Made by a program: the position numbers and the translations under genes. From M55B118 sp964501715 (lineage in GTDB: Bacteria > Bacillota_I > Bacilli_A > Izemoplasmatales > Izemoplasmataceae): a stretch of DNA of 64,000 bases. Shown piece after piece: positions 31,740 through 41,042 of the stretch (within the stretch, counting starts at the first letter, position 1; each line of letters starts with the position of its first letter). A model generated the notes under the pieces. The model had not been told where the DNA came from, ran no database searches, and was given only the letters and a program-made list of their open reading frames with translations. Location: NCBI GenBank assembly GCA_964501715.1, contig CAZCTR010000002.1, forward strand, positions 70,102-134,101, written 5' to 3'.

Positions 31740-32533
31740 GGTGTATGGAGCATGCTCCACTTGTGGGTGTCGATGAACCCCATCTTCTTGTAGAGCTTCT
31801 CGGCCCTCGGGTCGTCATAGTAAAGACAGAGCGTCTTTTTCTTCTGGTTTATGTAGAGGTCCATGAGGTAGTGCATGACTTTTTTTCCGAGTCCGAGCTT
31901 CCGGTAGTCCCCATGGGTCGCCACGCCGACGATCATGGCGCTTTTCTTGGTCTCATAGACCGCCGATGCGGTCGCGACGACGCGCCCGTCTTGGCGCACG
32001 TAGACGGTCGTGCCGTTGTCATTTGAGTGATAATGAAGGAATTCGATATACTCTTTCTTGGGTTTCTGATGGACGGTGTAGAGTTCCTCGACCGTCGAGA
32101 GGAGATCGTAGACTTCTGCGGCCTCCTCTCGGCTTTCGAGCACATGGATGTCGGAATAGTCGATGCCGTCATCCGGCGTGAATAGCGTGGAACGCATGAA
32201 ATCCATCCTGTCCTCCTCCATGTCGGGATAGTGAGGATGGATCTTCTCGATCAGTTCCGTCTTGGCGCTTATGAAGAGGAATTCGAACTGTCTGAACACA
32301 GGGAGCCAGTCCGTGTTGAAATGTGGGGTGGGTGCGTAATAGATGAGGTTGGACCAGTTTCTGCTCACAACGGCTTCATACTGCTCCTGTGAGACCTCGA
32401 CATGAATCTCCTGATGGACGTTGTCCGGGTCGAAGCTTTCGACCTCCTTGATCAGGTAAAGATTGATCTCGGGTTCCATATAGAGCTGTTCGAGCACATC
32501 ATCGCGCTCGCTTGCCTTCATCGGTCTGATCAT
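31736..32533 (-). CDS. GNAT-family N-acetyltransferase
   Basis: The protein has 265 residues. The N-terminal 160 residues are an unassigned region. The C-terminal acetyltransferase domain contains RVVATASAVYETKKSAMIVG, GVATHGDYRKLGLGKKVMHYL (the R-x2-G-x-G acetyl-CoA loop) and LYYDDPRAEKLYKKMGF. The ATG at 32533 has AAAGGA nine bases upstream, so the gene overlaps the dtd 3' end by 35 bases. An in-frame ATG at 32539 is also possible. The substrate is unknown. Confidence 0.85.
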   Translation of the reverse strand: MIRPMKASERDDVLEQLYMEPEINLYLIKEVESFDPDNVHQEIHVEVSQEQYEAVVSRNWSNLIYYAPTPHFNTDWLPVFRQFEFLFISAKTELIEKIHPHYPDMEEDRMDFMRSTLFTPDDGIDYSDIHVLESREEAAEVYDLLSTVEELYTVHQKPKKEYIEFLHYHSNDNGTTVYVRQDGRVVATASAVYETKKSAMIVGVATHGDYRKLGLGKKVMHYLMDLYINQKKKTLCLYYDDPRAEKLYKKMGFIDTHKWSMLHTP

Positions 32534-32978
32534 TCTCATTCGTCCTTTCAATAAGGATGGTGACAGGGCCGTCGTTGACGGAGTGGATCTGCATCTCGCG
32601 CTGGAACTGTCCTGTTTTGACGGGCACGGCCTCTTCTTTCAAGGCTTCGACATAGGTCTTGAAGAGGGTGGCCGCCTCACCTGGGTTGAGCGCCTGCGTG
32701 AATGAGGGGCGGTTGCCTTTGCGGGCGTCTCCTTCGAGCGTGAACTGACTCACGATGAGCGCCTCGCCCTTCGTATCGAGAAGGGACCGGTTCATCTTGC
32801 CCTCCTTGTCCTCGAAGATTCTCAGTTTCGCGGTCTTCGCCGCCATCTTCGGAATGAGTGCGGCGGAGTCGCCGCTTCTGAAACTGACGTAGACGAGGAT
32901 GCCTTCATCAATCGCCGAGACGGTCTTCCCTTCGACGACACACTGCGCCTGTCTGACGCGTTGAACGACGAGTTTCAT
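32499..32978 (-). CDS. dtd: D-aminoacyl-tRNA deacylase
   Basis: Dtd recycles tRNA mischarged with D-amino acids or glycine. The 159 residues show MKLVVQRVRQAQCVVEG at the start, the catalytic-site strand ALIVSQFTLEGDARKGNRPSF and the second motif VNDGPVTILIE, the family N-x-G-P-V-T. The ATG shares one base with the rel stop (TGATG). A rel-dtd pair is common in Firmicutes. Confidence 0.96.
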   Translation of the reverse strand: MKLVVQRVRQAQCVVEGKTVSAIDEGILVYVSFRSGDSAALIPKMAAKTAKLRIFEDKEGKMNRSLLDTKGEALIVSQFTLEGDARKGNRPSFTQALNPGEAATLFKTYVEALKEEAVPVKTGQFQREMQIHSVNDGPVTILIERTNENDQTDEGKRAR

Positions 32979-35155
32979 CACTTCATCAGCCTTTCGATGT
33001 TGATGACGCCGGAGACTTTCTGGATGTTTAGGATGATGTTGTCGAGCTCTTTTTTCTCCCGGACACCCACTTTGAGCTTGATCACGCCTTCACCCCGCTT
33101 GTTGGTCGACGCCTGGACCTGGTCGACCTTGCCCTCGTGGGTGGTCGTGGTGTTGATGATGTCGGCGAGGATGTTGTCGCGGTTATGGACGGTGAGTTTC
33201 AAGTTCACATCATGGATCGAGGTGCGGTCCGGACCCCAGTTGACGTCGATGTAGCGGCTCTCGTCGAGGTTCTGTAAGTTCTTGCACTCGGCGCGGTGCA
33301 CGGCGATGCCGCTGCCTTTGGAGATGTAGCCCTTGATCGGGTCACCGGGGATCGGGGTGCAGCAGTTGGATAGCTTCACCGAAGGGTTGTCAAGGCCCTC
33401 GACGATGATATTGGAATCGCCGGCGACCTTGCGCTTCTCAGTCCGGTTGATCGAGTCGATGAGCTTCTCTTCACTCACGGTCTCATCGGGAAGCATCGTG
33501 TTGAGGGCGTTTCGCGCGGTCAGGGTGTTCTTTCCGATCTCGTAGTGGAGGGTCTCAAGGTTTCTGATGCCCTTGTAGGAGAGGTGTTTCTCGACATCCT
33601 TGTCGGTGATGGACACATCCGGCGCACGGCGTTCCTTCTCCTTGTCGAACTCCTCTTTCCCCATTTCTATGAGGACGTCCTTGCGCTGTTTGTTCAGGTA
33701 GTTCTTGATCTTGGATTTCGCACCCGAGGTCTTGGCGATCTTGAGCCAGTTGTCGTTCGGGCCGAAGCTGTTCTTCGAGGTCTTGATCTCGACGACGTCC
33801 CCGGTCTCGAGTTCGTATTCGAGCGGGACGATCTTGCTGTTGACGATGGCGCCGACGGTCTTGATGCCGACTTCGGTGTGGATCCTGAAGGCGAAATCGA
33901 TGGGGGTGGAGCCCATGGGCAGATCGACGATGTCGCCGTCCGGGGTGAAGACATAGACGTTGGACTGGAAGATGTCATCCCGCAGAAGATTGAGCACTTC
34001 TTCGTCGTTTTCACGCTGTTCGGTCGCCTCGATGAGCTGGTTGTACCATCTGAGCTTCTTCGAGACCATCTGGGTCATCGGGATGTCCGAACCTCTTTCC
34101 TTGTAAGTCCAGTGCGCGGCGATCCCGTATTCGGCGATGCGGTCCATCTCCGGAGTCCTGATCTGGATCTCATAGATTTTCCCGCTGTAGATCACCGAGG
34201 TGTGCAGGGACTGATACAAGTTGGGCTTGGGCATGGCGATGTAGTCCTTGAAACGGTTCGGGATCGGGGTGAAACGGCTATGGATGACCCCGATGGTGCT
34301 GTAGCATTGCTCGACATTCTTGACGATGATGCGGAGCGCGAGCAGGTCGTAGATGTCGTCGAATTCCTTGTTGCGGTCCTGCATCTTCTTGTAGACGGAA
34401 TAGATGTTCTTGATCCGCCCTTTGACGTTGTATTCGAACTGGTTCTCCTCGAGCATGTCCTCGAGTTTCCTGCGCATTTCCTTCAAGTCCTCATGGCGGT
34501 TCTGCTTGGTGTCTTTGATCATCTGGGCGATCTGACGGTATTTCTCCGGATGGAGGTACTTGAACGAGGTGTCCTCGAGTTCGCTTTTGAACTGATACAT
34601 ACCGAGACGGTGCGCCAGTGGGGCGAAGATGTCGAGGGTCTCACGGGCGATGCGTTTCTGTTTGCTCACCGGAAGGTTGTGCAAGGTGCGGATGTTGTGC
34701 AGACGGTCCGCGAGCTTGACGATGATGACGCGGATGTCCTTGGCCATCGCAAGCAGCATCTTCTGGTAGTTTTTCGCCTGGACGAGCTGTTTTTCCTCTT
34801 CCTCGTCGGTGATGCCCTTGAACTTGTACTGCCCGAGCTTGGTCACGCCTTCGGTGAGAAGCGCGACCTCCTCTCCGAACTGCTGCTTGATCTCATCATA
34901 GGTTGCGGAGGTGTCCTCGATGCAGTCATGCAGGAGGCCGGCCATGATGGTCGTCACATCGGAATTGTAATCGGCGAGGATCTGCGCGACATTGAGAGGG
35001 TGGGAGATGTAGGCCTCGCCGCTCTTGCGGTTCTGCCCTTCATGATGGTTGAGGGCGTAGATATAGGCCTCTTCGATCTTGTCGAGGGACGTTTCATCCT
35101 TGATGTAAGTCTTCAGTGTCTCTTTCAGGCCTTTGAAATCCGTTGAGTCCTGCAT
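32978..35155 (-). CDS. rel: Bifunctional (p)ppGpp synthetase/hydrolase, Rel family
   Basis: This 725-residue protein makes and degrades the stringent-response alarmone. The N-terminal HD hydrolase domain is intact (SHPLNVAQIL, LLHDCIEDT, LADRLHNIRT). The synthetase domain has RFTPIPNRFKDYIAMPKPNLYQSLHT and YEIQIRT, with the RFKD signature of bifunctional enzymes. A TGS domain (about 390-455), a zinc-finger-like region with NCCTPIPGDPIKGY, and a C-terminal ACT domain follow. The ATG at 35155 has GAGGAGG seven bases upstream. It sits between apt and dtd. Confidence 0.97.
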   Translation of the reverse strand: MQDSTDFKGLKETLKTYIKDETSLDKIEEAYIYALNHHEGQNRKSGEAYISHPLNVAQILADYNSDVTTIMAGLLHDCIEDTSATYDEIKQQFGEEVALLTEGVTKLGQYKFKGITDEEEEKQLVQAKNYQKMLLAMAKDIRVIIVKLADRLHNIRTLHNLPVSKQKRIARETLDIFAPLAHRLGMYQFKSELEDTSFKYLHPEKYRQIAQMIKDTKQNRHEDLKEMRRKLEDMLEENQFEYNVKGRIKNIYSVYKKMQDRNKEFDDIYDLLALRIIVKNVEQCYSTIGVIHSRFTPIPNRFKDYIAMPKPNLYQSLHTSVIYSGKIYEIQIRTPEMDRIAEYGIAAHWTYKERGSDIPMTQMVSKKLRWYNQLIEATEQRENDEEVLNLLRDDIFQSNVYVFTPDGDIVDLPMGSTPIDFAFRIHTEVGIKTVGAIVNSKIVPLEYELETGDVVEIKTSKNSFGPNDNWLKIAKTSGAKSKIKNYLNKQRKDVLIEMGKEEFDKEKERRAPDVSITDKDVEKHLSYKGIRNLETLHYEIGKNTLTARNALNTMLPDETVSEEKLIDSINRTEKRKVAGDSNIIVEGLDNPSVKLSNCCTPIPGDPIKGYISKGSGIAVHRAECKNLQNLDESRYIDVNWGPDRTSIHDVNLKLTVHNRDNILADIINTTTTHEGKVDQVQASTNKRGEGVIKLKVGVREKKELDNIILNIQKVSGVINIERLMK

Positions 35156-35191
35156 GGTCTCACCTCCTCGGGGTGAAGGGTCTTCTGTCAA

Positions 35192-35704
35192 TCAGTACGT
35201 AAGCAGACTGTAGATGGGGTAATGGCCGATCTTGTGTCTGCCTTTGAGTTCGGCGAGTTCTATCAGGAAGGCGATGCCTGCGACATTGCCGCCGGCCTTC
35301 TCGACGAGCTTGATCGTCGCCTCGATGGTGCCGCCGGTGGCGAGGAGGTCGTCGACGATGAGGACACGTTGACCGGTCTTGATGTCTTCCTTGTGAATCG
35401 ACAGCGCGGTCGAATCGTATTCGAGCGCGAAGTCTTCCGTGTAGGTCTCCCTCGGCAGTTTCCCCGGTTTTCTCACCGGTACGAAGCCGATGCCGAGATT
35501 GACCGCGATCGGCGTGCCGAAGATGAAACCGCGGGCGTCGGGGCCGACGATGACATCCGCCTCGCGTTCCCTCGCGTAGTCGGAGAGTTTCTGTACAGCG
35601 TAGCGAAGGGCCCGCCCGTCCGCGATCATGGGGGTGATATCCTTGAATTGAATCCCTTTTTTCGGGAAGTCCGGAACATTTTGGATATAGTCTTTCAAAC
35701 GCAT
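35192..35704 (-). CDS. apt: Adenine phosphoribosyltransferase
   Basis: Apt salvages adenine to AMP using phosphoribosyl pyrophosphate. The 170 residues contain FPKKGIQFKDITPM near the start, VGPDARGFIFG, the flexible loop RKPGKLPRETYTEDF and the PRPP-binding motif VLIVDDLLATGGT near residue 123. AAGGTGAT precedes the ATG. The rel gene follows after 36 bases, an apt-rel linkage typical of Firmicutes. Confidence 0.97.
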   Translation of the reverse strand: MRLKDYIQNVPDFPKKGIQFKDITPMIADGRALRYAVQKLSDYAREREADVIVGPDARGFIFGTPIAVNLGIGFVPVRKPGKLPRETYTEDFALEYDSTALSIHKEDIKTGQRVLIVDDLLATGGTIEATIKLVEKAGGNVAGIAFLIELAELKGRHKIGHYPIYSLLTY

Positions 35705-35737
35705 GATGCATCACCTTTTCCTTAGTTTTTATTCTTT

Positions 35738-35746
35738 ATTATAACA
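35738..35746 (-). promoter_or_regulatory. Extended -10 promoter of apt-rel-dtd
   Basis: TGT-TATAAT on the minus strand is an extended -10 element 33 bases before the apt start, in the short gap between argS and apt. Confidence 0.6.
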
Positions 35747-35771
35747 CGAGTCAACGATGATTCGAAACACT

Positions 35772-37412
35772 TCACATGGCATTCGGCGCGCTTACGCCGA
35801 TCAGGTTGAGCGCATCCTCGACGACGGACGCGACCGCCCGCAGAAGATACAGGCGCTCACCGCTCGCCTCATGGTCGTCTGTCATCACGGGGACGGCGCT
35901 ATAAAAGGCGTGAAGGGCGCCCGCGAGCCCGTGGACATAGTTGGGGACCTTGTGCGGGGCGCGGCTTCTGGCCGCATCCTCGATCACGCCCGGATAATCC
36001 GCGAGCTTGAGCATAAGCTGTCGTGTCTTCTCTTCATTCAGGTGCTTGAAGGTGTCCGGGTCCGCCAAGGTGTCGTACCCGCGCGCTTCCGCCTTCTCAA
36101 GAAGGGTCATGATGCGGGCGTGGGCGTATTGCGCGTAGAAGACCGGGTTCTCATTGGTCTTCTTGAGCGCGAGGTCGAGGTCCAGATCCATGTGGGTGTT
36201 GAGGCTATGGCGGGCGAAGAAATACCGGATGGCGTCACTGCCGACCTCGTCGATGAGGTCCCTCAGGGTGATCGCCTGTCCGCTTCGCTTGCTCATCTTG
36301 ACCTCTTGATTGTCCTTGATGACCTTGACGATCTGCAGCATCTCAACATCGAGGATGTCCTTTTTTCCGCTCGTCATCTCGATGGCGGCCTGGAGCCTTG
36401 GGACATAGCCGTGGTGGTCCGCGCCGAGCACATCGATGAGGATGTCATACCCGCGCCAGAGCTTGTCGAGATGATAGGCGATGTCAGGCATCAGATAGGT
36501 GTAGGTCCCGTCCGATTTGACGATGACACGGTCCTTGTCGTCGCCGTAGGCGCTCGTTTTCAAGAAGACCGCACCGTCGTCAGTGTAGGTGTGTCCGTCC
36601 TCCTTGAGCTTTTGAAGGGTCTTCTCGACCTTGCCTTCCTCATAGAGCGAGGCTTCGCTGAAGAAGACATCGAAGGTGACACCGAAGGTGCCGAGGTCTT
36701 TTTTGAGGCCATCAAGGAGGTTTTTGACGCCGTAATCACGGAACACATCCAGGCCGTCCTCATGGAGATACCTGTCGCCGTAGGTCTCCTTGAGTGTCTT
36801 TGCGATGGCTTTGATTTCCGGTCCGTGGTATCCGTCATCCGGCATGGGGGTGTCCTTGCCGTGGCTTTGTTCATAGCGGGCCTTGATGCTTTTCGCGAGG
36901 GAGGCGATCTGGTTTCCGCCGTCGTTGACATAGAATTCCTTCGTCACGCTGTAGCCGGCCTTTTTCATGATCCGGGCGAGGTTGTCGCCGGCGGCCGCGC
37001 CGCGGGCGTGCCCGACATGAAGGGAGCCAGTGGGATTCGCACTGACGAATTCTATGTTCACATCCGTCCCCGCCCCGAGGTCGGAAGCACCGAAGGCGGA
37101 AGGGTCTTTCATGACGGTCTTCAGAATGCCGTGCAGGGCGGTCTCGTTCAAGAAGACGTTGATGAAGCCCGGACCGGCGACCTCGACCGCCTTGAAGAGA
37201 GGGTGTTTGGACAACGGTTCGCGGATGGCATCCGCAATCACGCGGGGATTGTTTTTCAGGGTTTTCGCGAGCTGCATCGCGATGTTGGTCGAGTAATCGC
37301 CCATGTCGCGGTTCGCGGGGATCTCGATCTCGACGTGTTCGTCCTCAAGCCCGTATGTGAGGCTCAGGGCTTCTTTGACCAGGGCCTTGACCCTGTTTTC
37401 CATGTTTGGCAT
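35772..37412 (-). CDS. argS: Arginyl-tRNA synthetase
   Basis: This 546-residue class I synthetase shows the ArgRS N-terminal domain with EIEIPANRDMGDYSTNIAM and GPGFINVFL. The HIGH motif appears as HVGHARG near residue 130 and the KMSKS motif as KMSKRSG near residue 372. The C-terminal DALR anticodon-binding domain begins around residue 430. AGGTG precedes the ATG at 37412, eight bases after the stop of the Fic-like gene. It appears to be the last gene of the parE-parC-Fic-like-argS run. Confidence 0.96.
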   Translation of the reverse strand: MPNMENRVKALVKEALSLTYGLEDEHVEIEIPANRDMGDYSTNIAMQLAKTLKNNPRVIADAIREPLSKHPLFKAVEVAGPGFINVFLNETALHGILKTVMKDPSAFGASDLGAGTDVNIEFVSANPTGSLHVGHARGAAAGDNLARIMKKAGYSVTKEFYVNDGGNQIASLAKSIKARYEQSHGKDTPMPDDGYHGPEIKAIAKTLKETYGDRYLHEDGLDVFRDYGVKNLLDGLKKDLGTFGVTFDVFFSEASLYEEGKVEKTLQKLKEDGHTYTDDGAVFLKTSAYGDDKDRVIVKSDGTYTYLMPDIAYHLDKLWRGYDILIDVLGADHHGYVPRLQAAIEMTSGKKDILDVEMLQIVKVIKDNQEVKMSKRSGQAITLRDLIDEVGSDAIRYFFARHSLNTHMDLDLDLALKKTNENPVFYAQYAHARIMTLLEKAEARGYDTLADPDTFKHLNEEKTRQLMLKLADYPGVIEDAARSRAPHKVPNYVHGLAGALHAFYSAVPVMTDDHEASGERLYLLRAVASVVEDALNLIGVSAPNAM

Positions 37413-37420
37413 ATGCGCAC

Positions 37421-38500
37421 CTACTCATTGAAGTTTAGATTCATCTGTTCCTGGAAGGTCTTCTTCCGTTCGGTCGTGTAGAGTTTCATCCATTTCGCGC
37501 CCCGGCCCTTGCCGAGCGGTCGGATCTTCTTCTCGTCACGCATGCGGGCGAGCGCCCGGTTGATGGTCGAATCGCTCACGGTCGGGTGGGCGTTGCGGAT
37601 GTCTTCCTTGCTGAACACCTCTTCTAGCTTGTTGATGGTGTTCTCTATGTAGTCGGATTTGTTGTGCTGTTTGTCATAGGCGTAGTTCCTCACCATTTCA
37701 TGGGCTTCCTTGTAGGATTCCAAGGAGATATCGAGCATGAAGCGGTGAAGGCTCAAAGTGTCGGCGAGGCCCTCGCTCCAGTTTCTCGAGGAAGCCTCGC
37801 GCGCTTTTTCGAAGTTCGTCCTTTGCTTGTAGAGTTTCTCGAAGAAACTCGAAAGATGGAACGCCTTGTAGTCGTATGAAATGAGAAGGATGTAGAGGGT
37901 CAAAAGCCCGATCAGGTTGTTGTGGTTCTTGAAGGGGGCGAGGTGGATGAAATCGATGTAGAAATCGACGGCGAGGAGGCTGTGTTCGTAAGCATTGGCG
38001 CGCCGCGCCCTGTGATAGCTGTCGACAAGGTTGCCAAGTGCCTCGCGTTTGGTTTTCTGCCCGCTTGCGAGCAGGTTGACCGTCTTTCTGTCCTTCTTGT
38101 TGCTTTTGGCGAAATGGAGCGTTTCATCCGTTTCGACACCGCTATACAGGAACTTGAGCATGTCGTGGATCTCGGTGTCGATGAGGTCGAAAGTCTCCGT
38201 GTCCTGATGGATGCGGTGCAAGGCGCTTTTGAGATTCGACAGAAGCCGTTCGTGGCGGTTCTTCGGCTGGACATTCTTGATGAGGATCTGCCTGAATCTG
38301 GCATCGCTCACTTCGAAGTTGAAAAATTGGGCGAAGAAATAGGCGTCGCTTTGGATTGTCTGCTCGAGAAGGGTCTCGAAGTCCGGTTTCACGACCTGGA
38401 TGATTTCCTGGTTCTTGCCTATGAACCGGTAGAGTTCGAGGTATCTTCCGATGATGTCGTTGGGGATGCGGACATGGTCGATGGCATCCAATGTGTACAT
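37421..38500 (-). CDS. Degenerate Fic-fold protein with C-terminal winged helix
   Basis: The predicted protein has 359 residues. Around residues 185-198 it reads IHLAPFKNHNNLIG, aligned in position and spacing to the Fic motif HPFxxGNGRxxR but lacking the glycines, the arginine and the usual HPF order. Catalytic AMP transfer therefore looks unlikely. A winged-helix segment (HPTVSDSTINRALARMRDEK) follows near residue 315, as in many Fic-wHTH regulators. The ATG at 38500 has AAGGA nine bases upstream; an ATG three codons earlier is possible. It lies between parC and argS in an otherwise housekeeping run. Function unknown. Confidence 0.62.
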   Translation of the reverse strand: MYTLDAIDHVRIPNDIIGRYLELYRFIGKNQEIIQVVKPDFETLLEQTIQSDAYFFAQFFNFEVSDARFRQILIKNVQPKNRHERLLSNLKSALHRIHQDTETFDLIDTEIHDMLKFLYSGVETDETLHFAKSNKKDRKTVNLLASGQKTKREALGNLVDSYHRARRANAYEHSLLAVDFYIDFIHLAPFKNHNNLIGLLTLYILLISYDYKAFHLSSFFEKLYKQRTNFEKAREASSRNWSEGLADTLSLHRFMLDISLESYKEAHEMVRNYAYDKQHNKSDYIENTINKLEEVFSKEDIRNAHPTVSDSTINRALARMRDEKKIRPLGKGRGAKWMKLYTTERKKTFQEQMNLNFNE

Positions 38501-38515
38501 GGGCCTCATTCCTTC

Positions 38516-41038
38516 CTACGAGTCTTCGAAAAGGGTCTGCTGGGTACCGGGGACCGAGGGTTTCTGCTTGAATTCATGGAAAGGGCGGATCTCGCCGGAC
38601 TCATCGTACTCGGGATCGATCCATAGCATGTTCGGCGTCGCGGACCCCTTGATGAATTTCTTGCCGTGTTCAGCGGCGTGTTCCTTGAGGTCGAACGCGC
38701 TGACAGTATGCTCGCCCTTGTCGGTGAGGACGTGGACAGTCGCGCGCTTCTTGTATTGCACGGCGTTGAGGATGTCCGCGTCCGCGATATGATAGGGGTT
38801 GGTCTTGACATGCCTCAGGACGCGTTCCCCTCTCAAGGCGCGTTTTTTCTTCTCAATCTCCTCGGGGTTGATGCGTTTCAGGGTGCCGCGCGTCGTGAGC
38901 AGGACGATGTCGTGCTTGTCGGCGAGCACGGCGGATGTGGCGAGGGTTTCCTCAGGCTTGAGATTCATCGCCTTCACGCCCTTGGCGAGCGTCGAGGTCG
39001 AGGGGATCTCCTCGAGGTCGTAGCGCAAGGCGTAGCCGCCCTTGGTGAAGGTGACGACCTCCCTGCGTTCGCTGAAGACGTGCGTGATGTCGGTGATACG
39101 GTCGCCTTTTTTCAGGTTCATCGCCCTGATGGGGCGGTTGTAGCGCTGGACGTCATAGTCCTTGATGGCGGTCCTTTTCACGACGTTCTTCTCCGTGGTG
39201 AAAAGGAGCCAGCCGGCCTCGTCGTCAAAAGCGGAGACGCTCTGGGCGTGGATGATCTTCTCCCCGTTCACAAGTGGCACGATATGGTTGATGTGCTGAC
39301 CCATCTCCTTCCATTTGCCTTCCTGGATCTTGAAGACGGGCAGATAGATGTAATGGCCGTGGTCGGTGAAGATGAGGAGGGTGTCGAGGGTCGAGACATC
39401 CCGGTTGAAAAGGAAGGCGTCATGTTCTTTCATGTCGGGATTCTCGGTGGCCTTGAAGCTTCTGAGGGAAGCCCTTCTCAGATACCCTTCACGGGTGAGG
39501 CCGAGGCGGACCTGTTCGCTCTCGATCAGGTCTTCTTCGGCGACCTCGATGCGCTCGATCTCGTCCTCGATGGTGGTTCTTCGTTCAGAGGGGACTTTGC
39601 GGATGAGGCTTCTGAGTTCCTTTTTGATGACTTTCTCGAGGGCGTTCTCGTTTTGCAGGATGTCTGTGAGTTTGGCGATGGACTCGTTCAGCTCGTCCTT
39701 TTCCTTGGTCAGTGCACTCAAGTCCGTGTTCGAAAGCCTGTAAAGCTGCAAGGTGAGGATCGCTTCGGCCTGTTCCTCGGAGAATTTGAAAGACTCGACG
39801 AGTTTCCCCTTGGCATCCGCTTTCGAATCCGAATGGCGGATGAGGGCGATGACCTCATCGAGCACGTCGACCATCGCGATGATGCCTTCGACGATATGGA
39901 GACGCTTCTTCGCTTTTCTGAGTTCGAAGTTCGAGCGGTTGGTGACGACTTCCTTCTGATGATAGATATAGCTGTCGAAGATGTTGAGGATGCTCATGGT
40001 GCGCGGACGCTTGTTGTCAATCGCGACCATGTTGTAGGTGAAGGACTTGGTGAGGTCGGTCTTTTTGTGCAGGAAGTTCACGATCGCCTCGGCGTCAAAG
40101 GAGGGTTTGACCTCGATGACGATGCGGAGGCCTTCGCTTGACGTTTCGTCGCGGACTTCCTTGATGCCGTCGACTTTCTTTTTGAGACGGATCTCATCGA
40201 TCCGTCGCACAAGGGTCGCCTTGTTCACCTCGTAGGGGATTTCGGTGATGATGATGTTCTGTCCTTCGATGGCGACTTTCGATTTTATGATGATGCGTCC
40301 GCGGCCGGTCTCGAAGGCGTCGCGGATGCCTTTTTCCCCTTGGACGATGGCGCCGGTCGCGAAGTCGGGCCCCTTGACGATCGGAAGGATGGCATCGATC
40401 GTGCACGAAGGGTTGTCGATGCGCTTGATGACACCGTTGATGACTTCTTTCAGGTTGTGAGGCGGGATCTCCGTGGCGTAGCCCGCGGAGATGCCCGAGG
40501 CGCCGTTGATGAGGATGTTGGGAAAGCGTGCGGGAAGCACGATGGGTTCGTATTCCTCGTCGTCGAAGTTCGGGACATAGTCCACAGTCTGCTTGTCGAT
40601 GTCCTGAAGCAGATATTCGCTAAGCTTGCTCATGCGTGCTTCGGTGTAACGCATCGCGGCAGCGCTGTCGCCGTCGATTGAACCTTTGTTTCCGTGCATG
40701 TCGACAAGCGGTTCGCGCATCTTGAAGTCCTGCGCCATGCGCACCATCGCCTCATACACTGAGGAATCCCCGTGTGGATGGTACTTACCGATGACGTCTC
40801 CGACAATCCTCGCGCTTTTCTTGTAAGGTTTCTCATGCGTGAGCCCGAGGCGGTTCATCGCGTATAGGATGCGCCTTTGCACGGGCTTGAGCCCGTCGCG
40901 CACATCGGGAAGCGCGCGGTCCTGGATGATGTATTTGGAGTATCGGGCGAATCGGTCTCCGAAGATGTTCTGTATGTTCTCGTCCAGAATCTTCCCTTCG
41001 ACGAATTCGTCGATGATGTCCTGCAGTTTTTCAGCCAT
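38516..41038 (-). CDS. parC: DNA topoisomerase IV subunit A
   Basis: ParC is the DNA-cleaving subunit of the decatenating topoisomerase. The 840 residues show KPVQRRILYAM, IVGDVIGKYHPHGDSSVYEAM (quinolone-resistance region, with wild-type-like Ser residues) and AAMRYTEAR with the catalytic tyrosine near residue 130. A C-terminal beta-pinwheel domain follows. The GyrA-box is not obvious, supporting ParC rather than GyrA. The ATG lies four bases after the parE stop with AAAGGAG seven bases upstream. Confidence 0.95.
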   Translation of the reverse strand: MAEKLQDIIDEFVEGKILDENIQNIFGDRFARYSKYIIQDRALPDVRDGLKPVQRRILYAMNRLGLTHEKPYKKSARIVGDVIGKYHPHGDSSVYEAMVRMAQDFKMREPLVDMHGNKGSIDGDSAAAMRYTEARMSKLSEYLLQDIDKQTVDYVPNFDDEEYEPIVLPARFPNILINGASGISAGYATEIPPHNLKEVINGVIKRIDNPSCTIDAILPIVKGPDFATGAIVQGEKGIRDAFETGRGRIIIKSKVAIEGQNIIITEIPYEVNKATLVRRIDEIRLKKKVDGIKEVRDETSSEGLRIVIEVKPSFDAEAIVNFLHKKTDLTKSFTYNMVAIDNKRPRTMSILNIFDSYIYHQKEVVTNRSNFELRKAKKRLHIVEGIIAMVDVLDEVIALIRHSDSKADAKGKLVESFKFSEEQAEAILTLQLYRLSNTDLSALTKEKDELNESIAKLTDILQNENALEKVIKKELRSLIRKVPSERRTTIEDEIERIEVAEEDLIESEQVRLGLTREGYLRRASLRSFKATENPDMKEHDAFLFNRDVSTLDTLLIFTDHGHYIYLPVFKIQEGKWKEMGQHINHIVPLVNGEKIIHAQSVSAFDDEAGWLLFTTEKNVVKRTAIKDYDVQRYNRPIRAMNLKKGDRITDITHVFSERREVVTFTKGGYALRYDLEEIPSTSTLAKGVKAMNLKPEETLATSAVLADKHDIVLLTTRGTLKRINPEEIEKKKRALRGERVLRHVKTNPYHIADADILNAVQYKKRATVHVLTDKGEHTVSAFDLKEHAAEHGKKFIKGSATPNMLWIDPEYDESGEIRPFHEFKQKPSVPGTQQTLFEDS

Positions 41039-41042
41039 GATC

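Noticed and set aside
33545..35146. A 533-codon plus-strand frame opposite rel, and similar long frames opposite argS (35757-37481) and parC (38666-40141)
   Set aside because: They are antisense shadows produced by GC-rich codon positions of real genes with complete domain structure; none has a ribosome binding site or recognisable motif.
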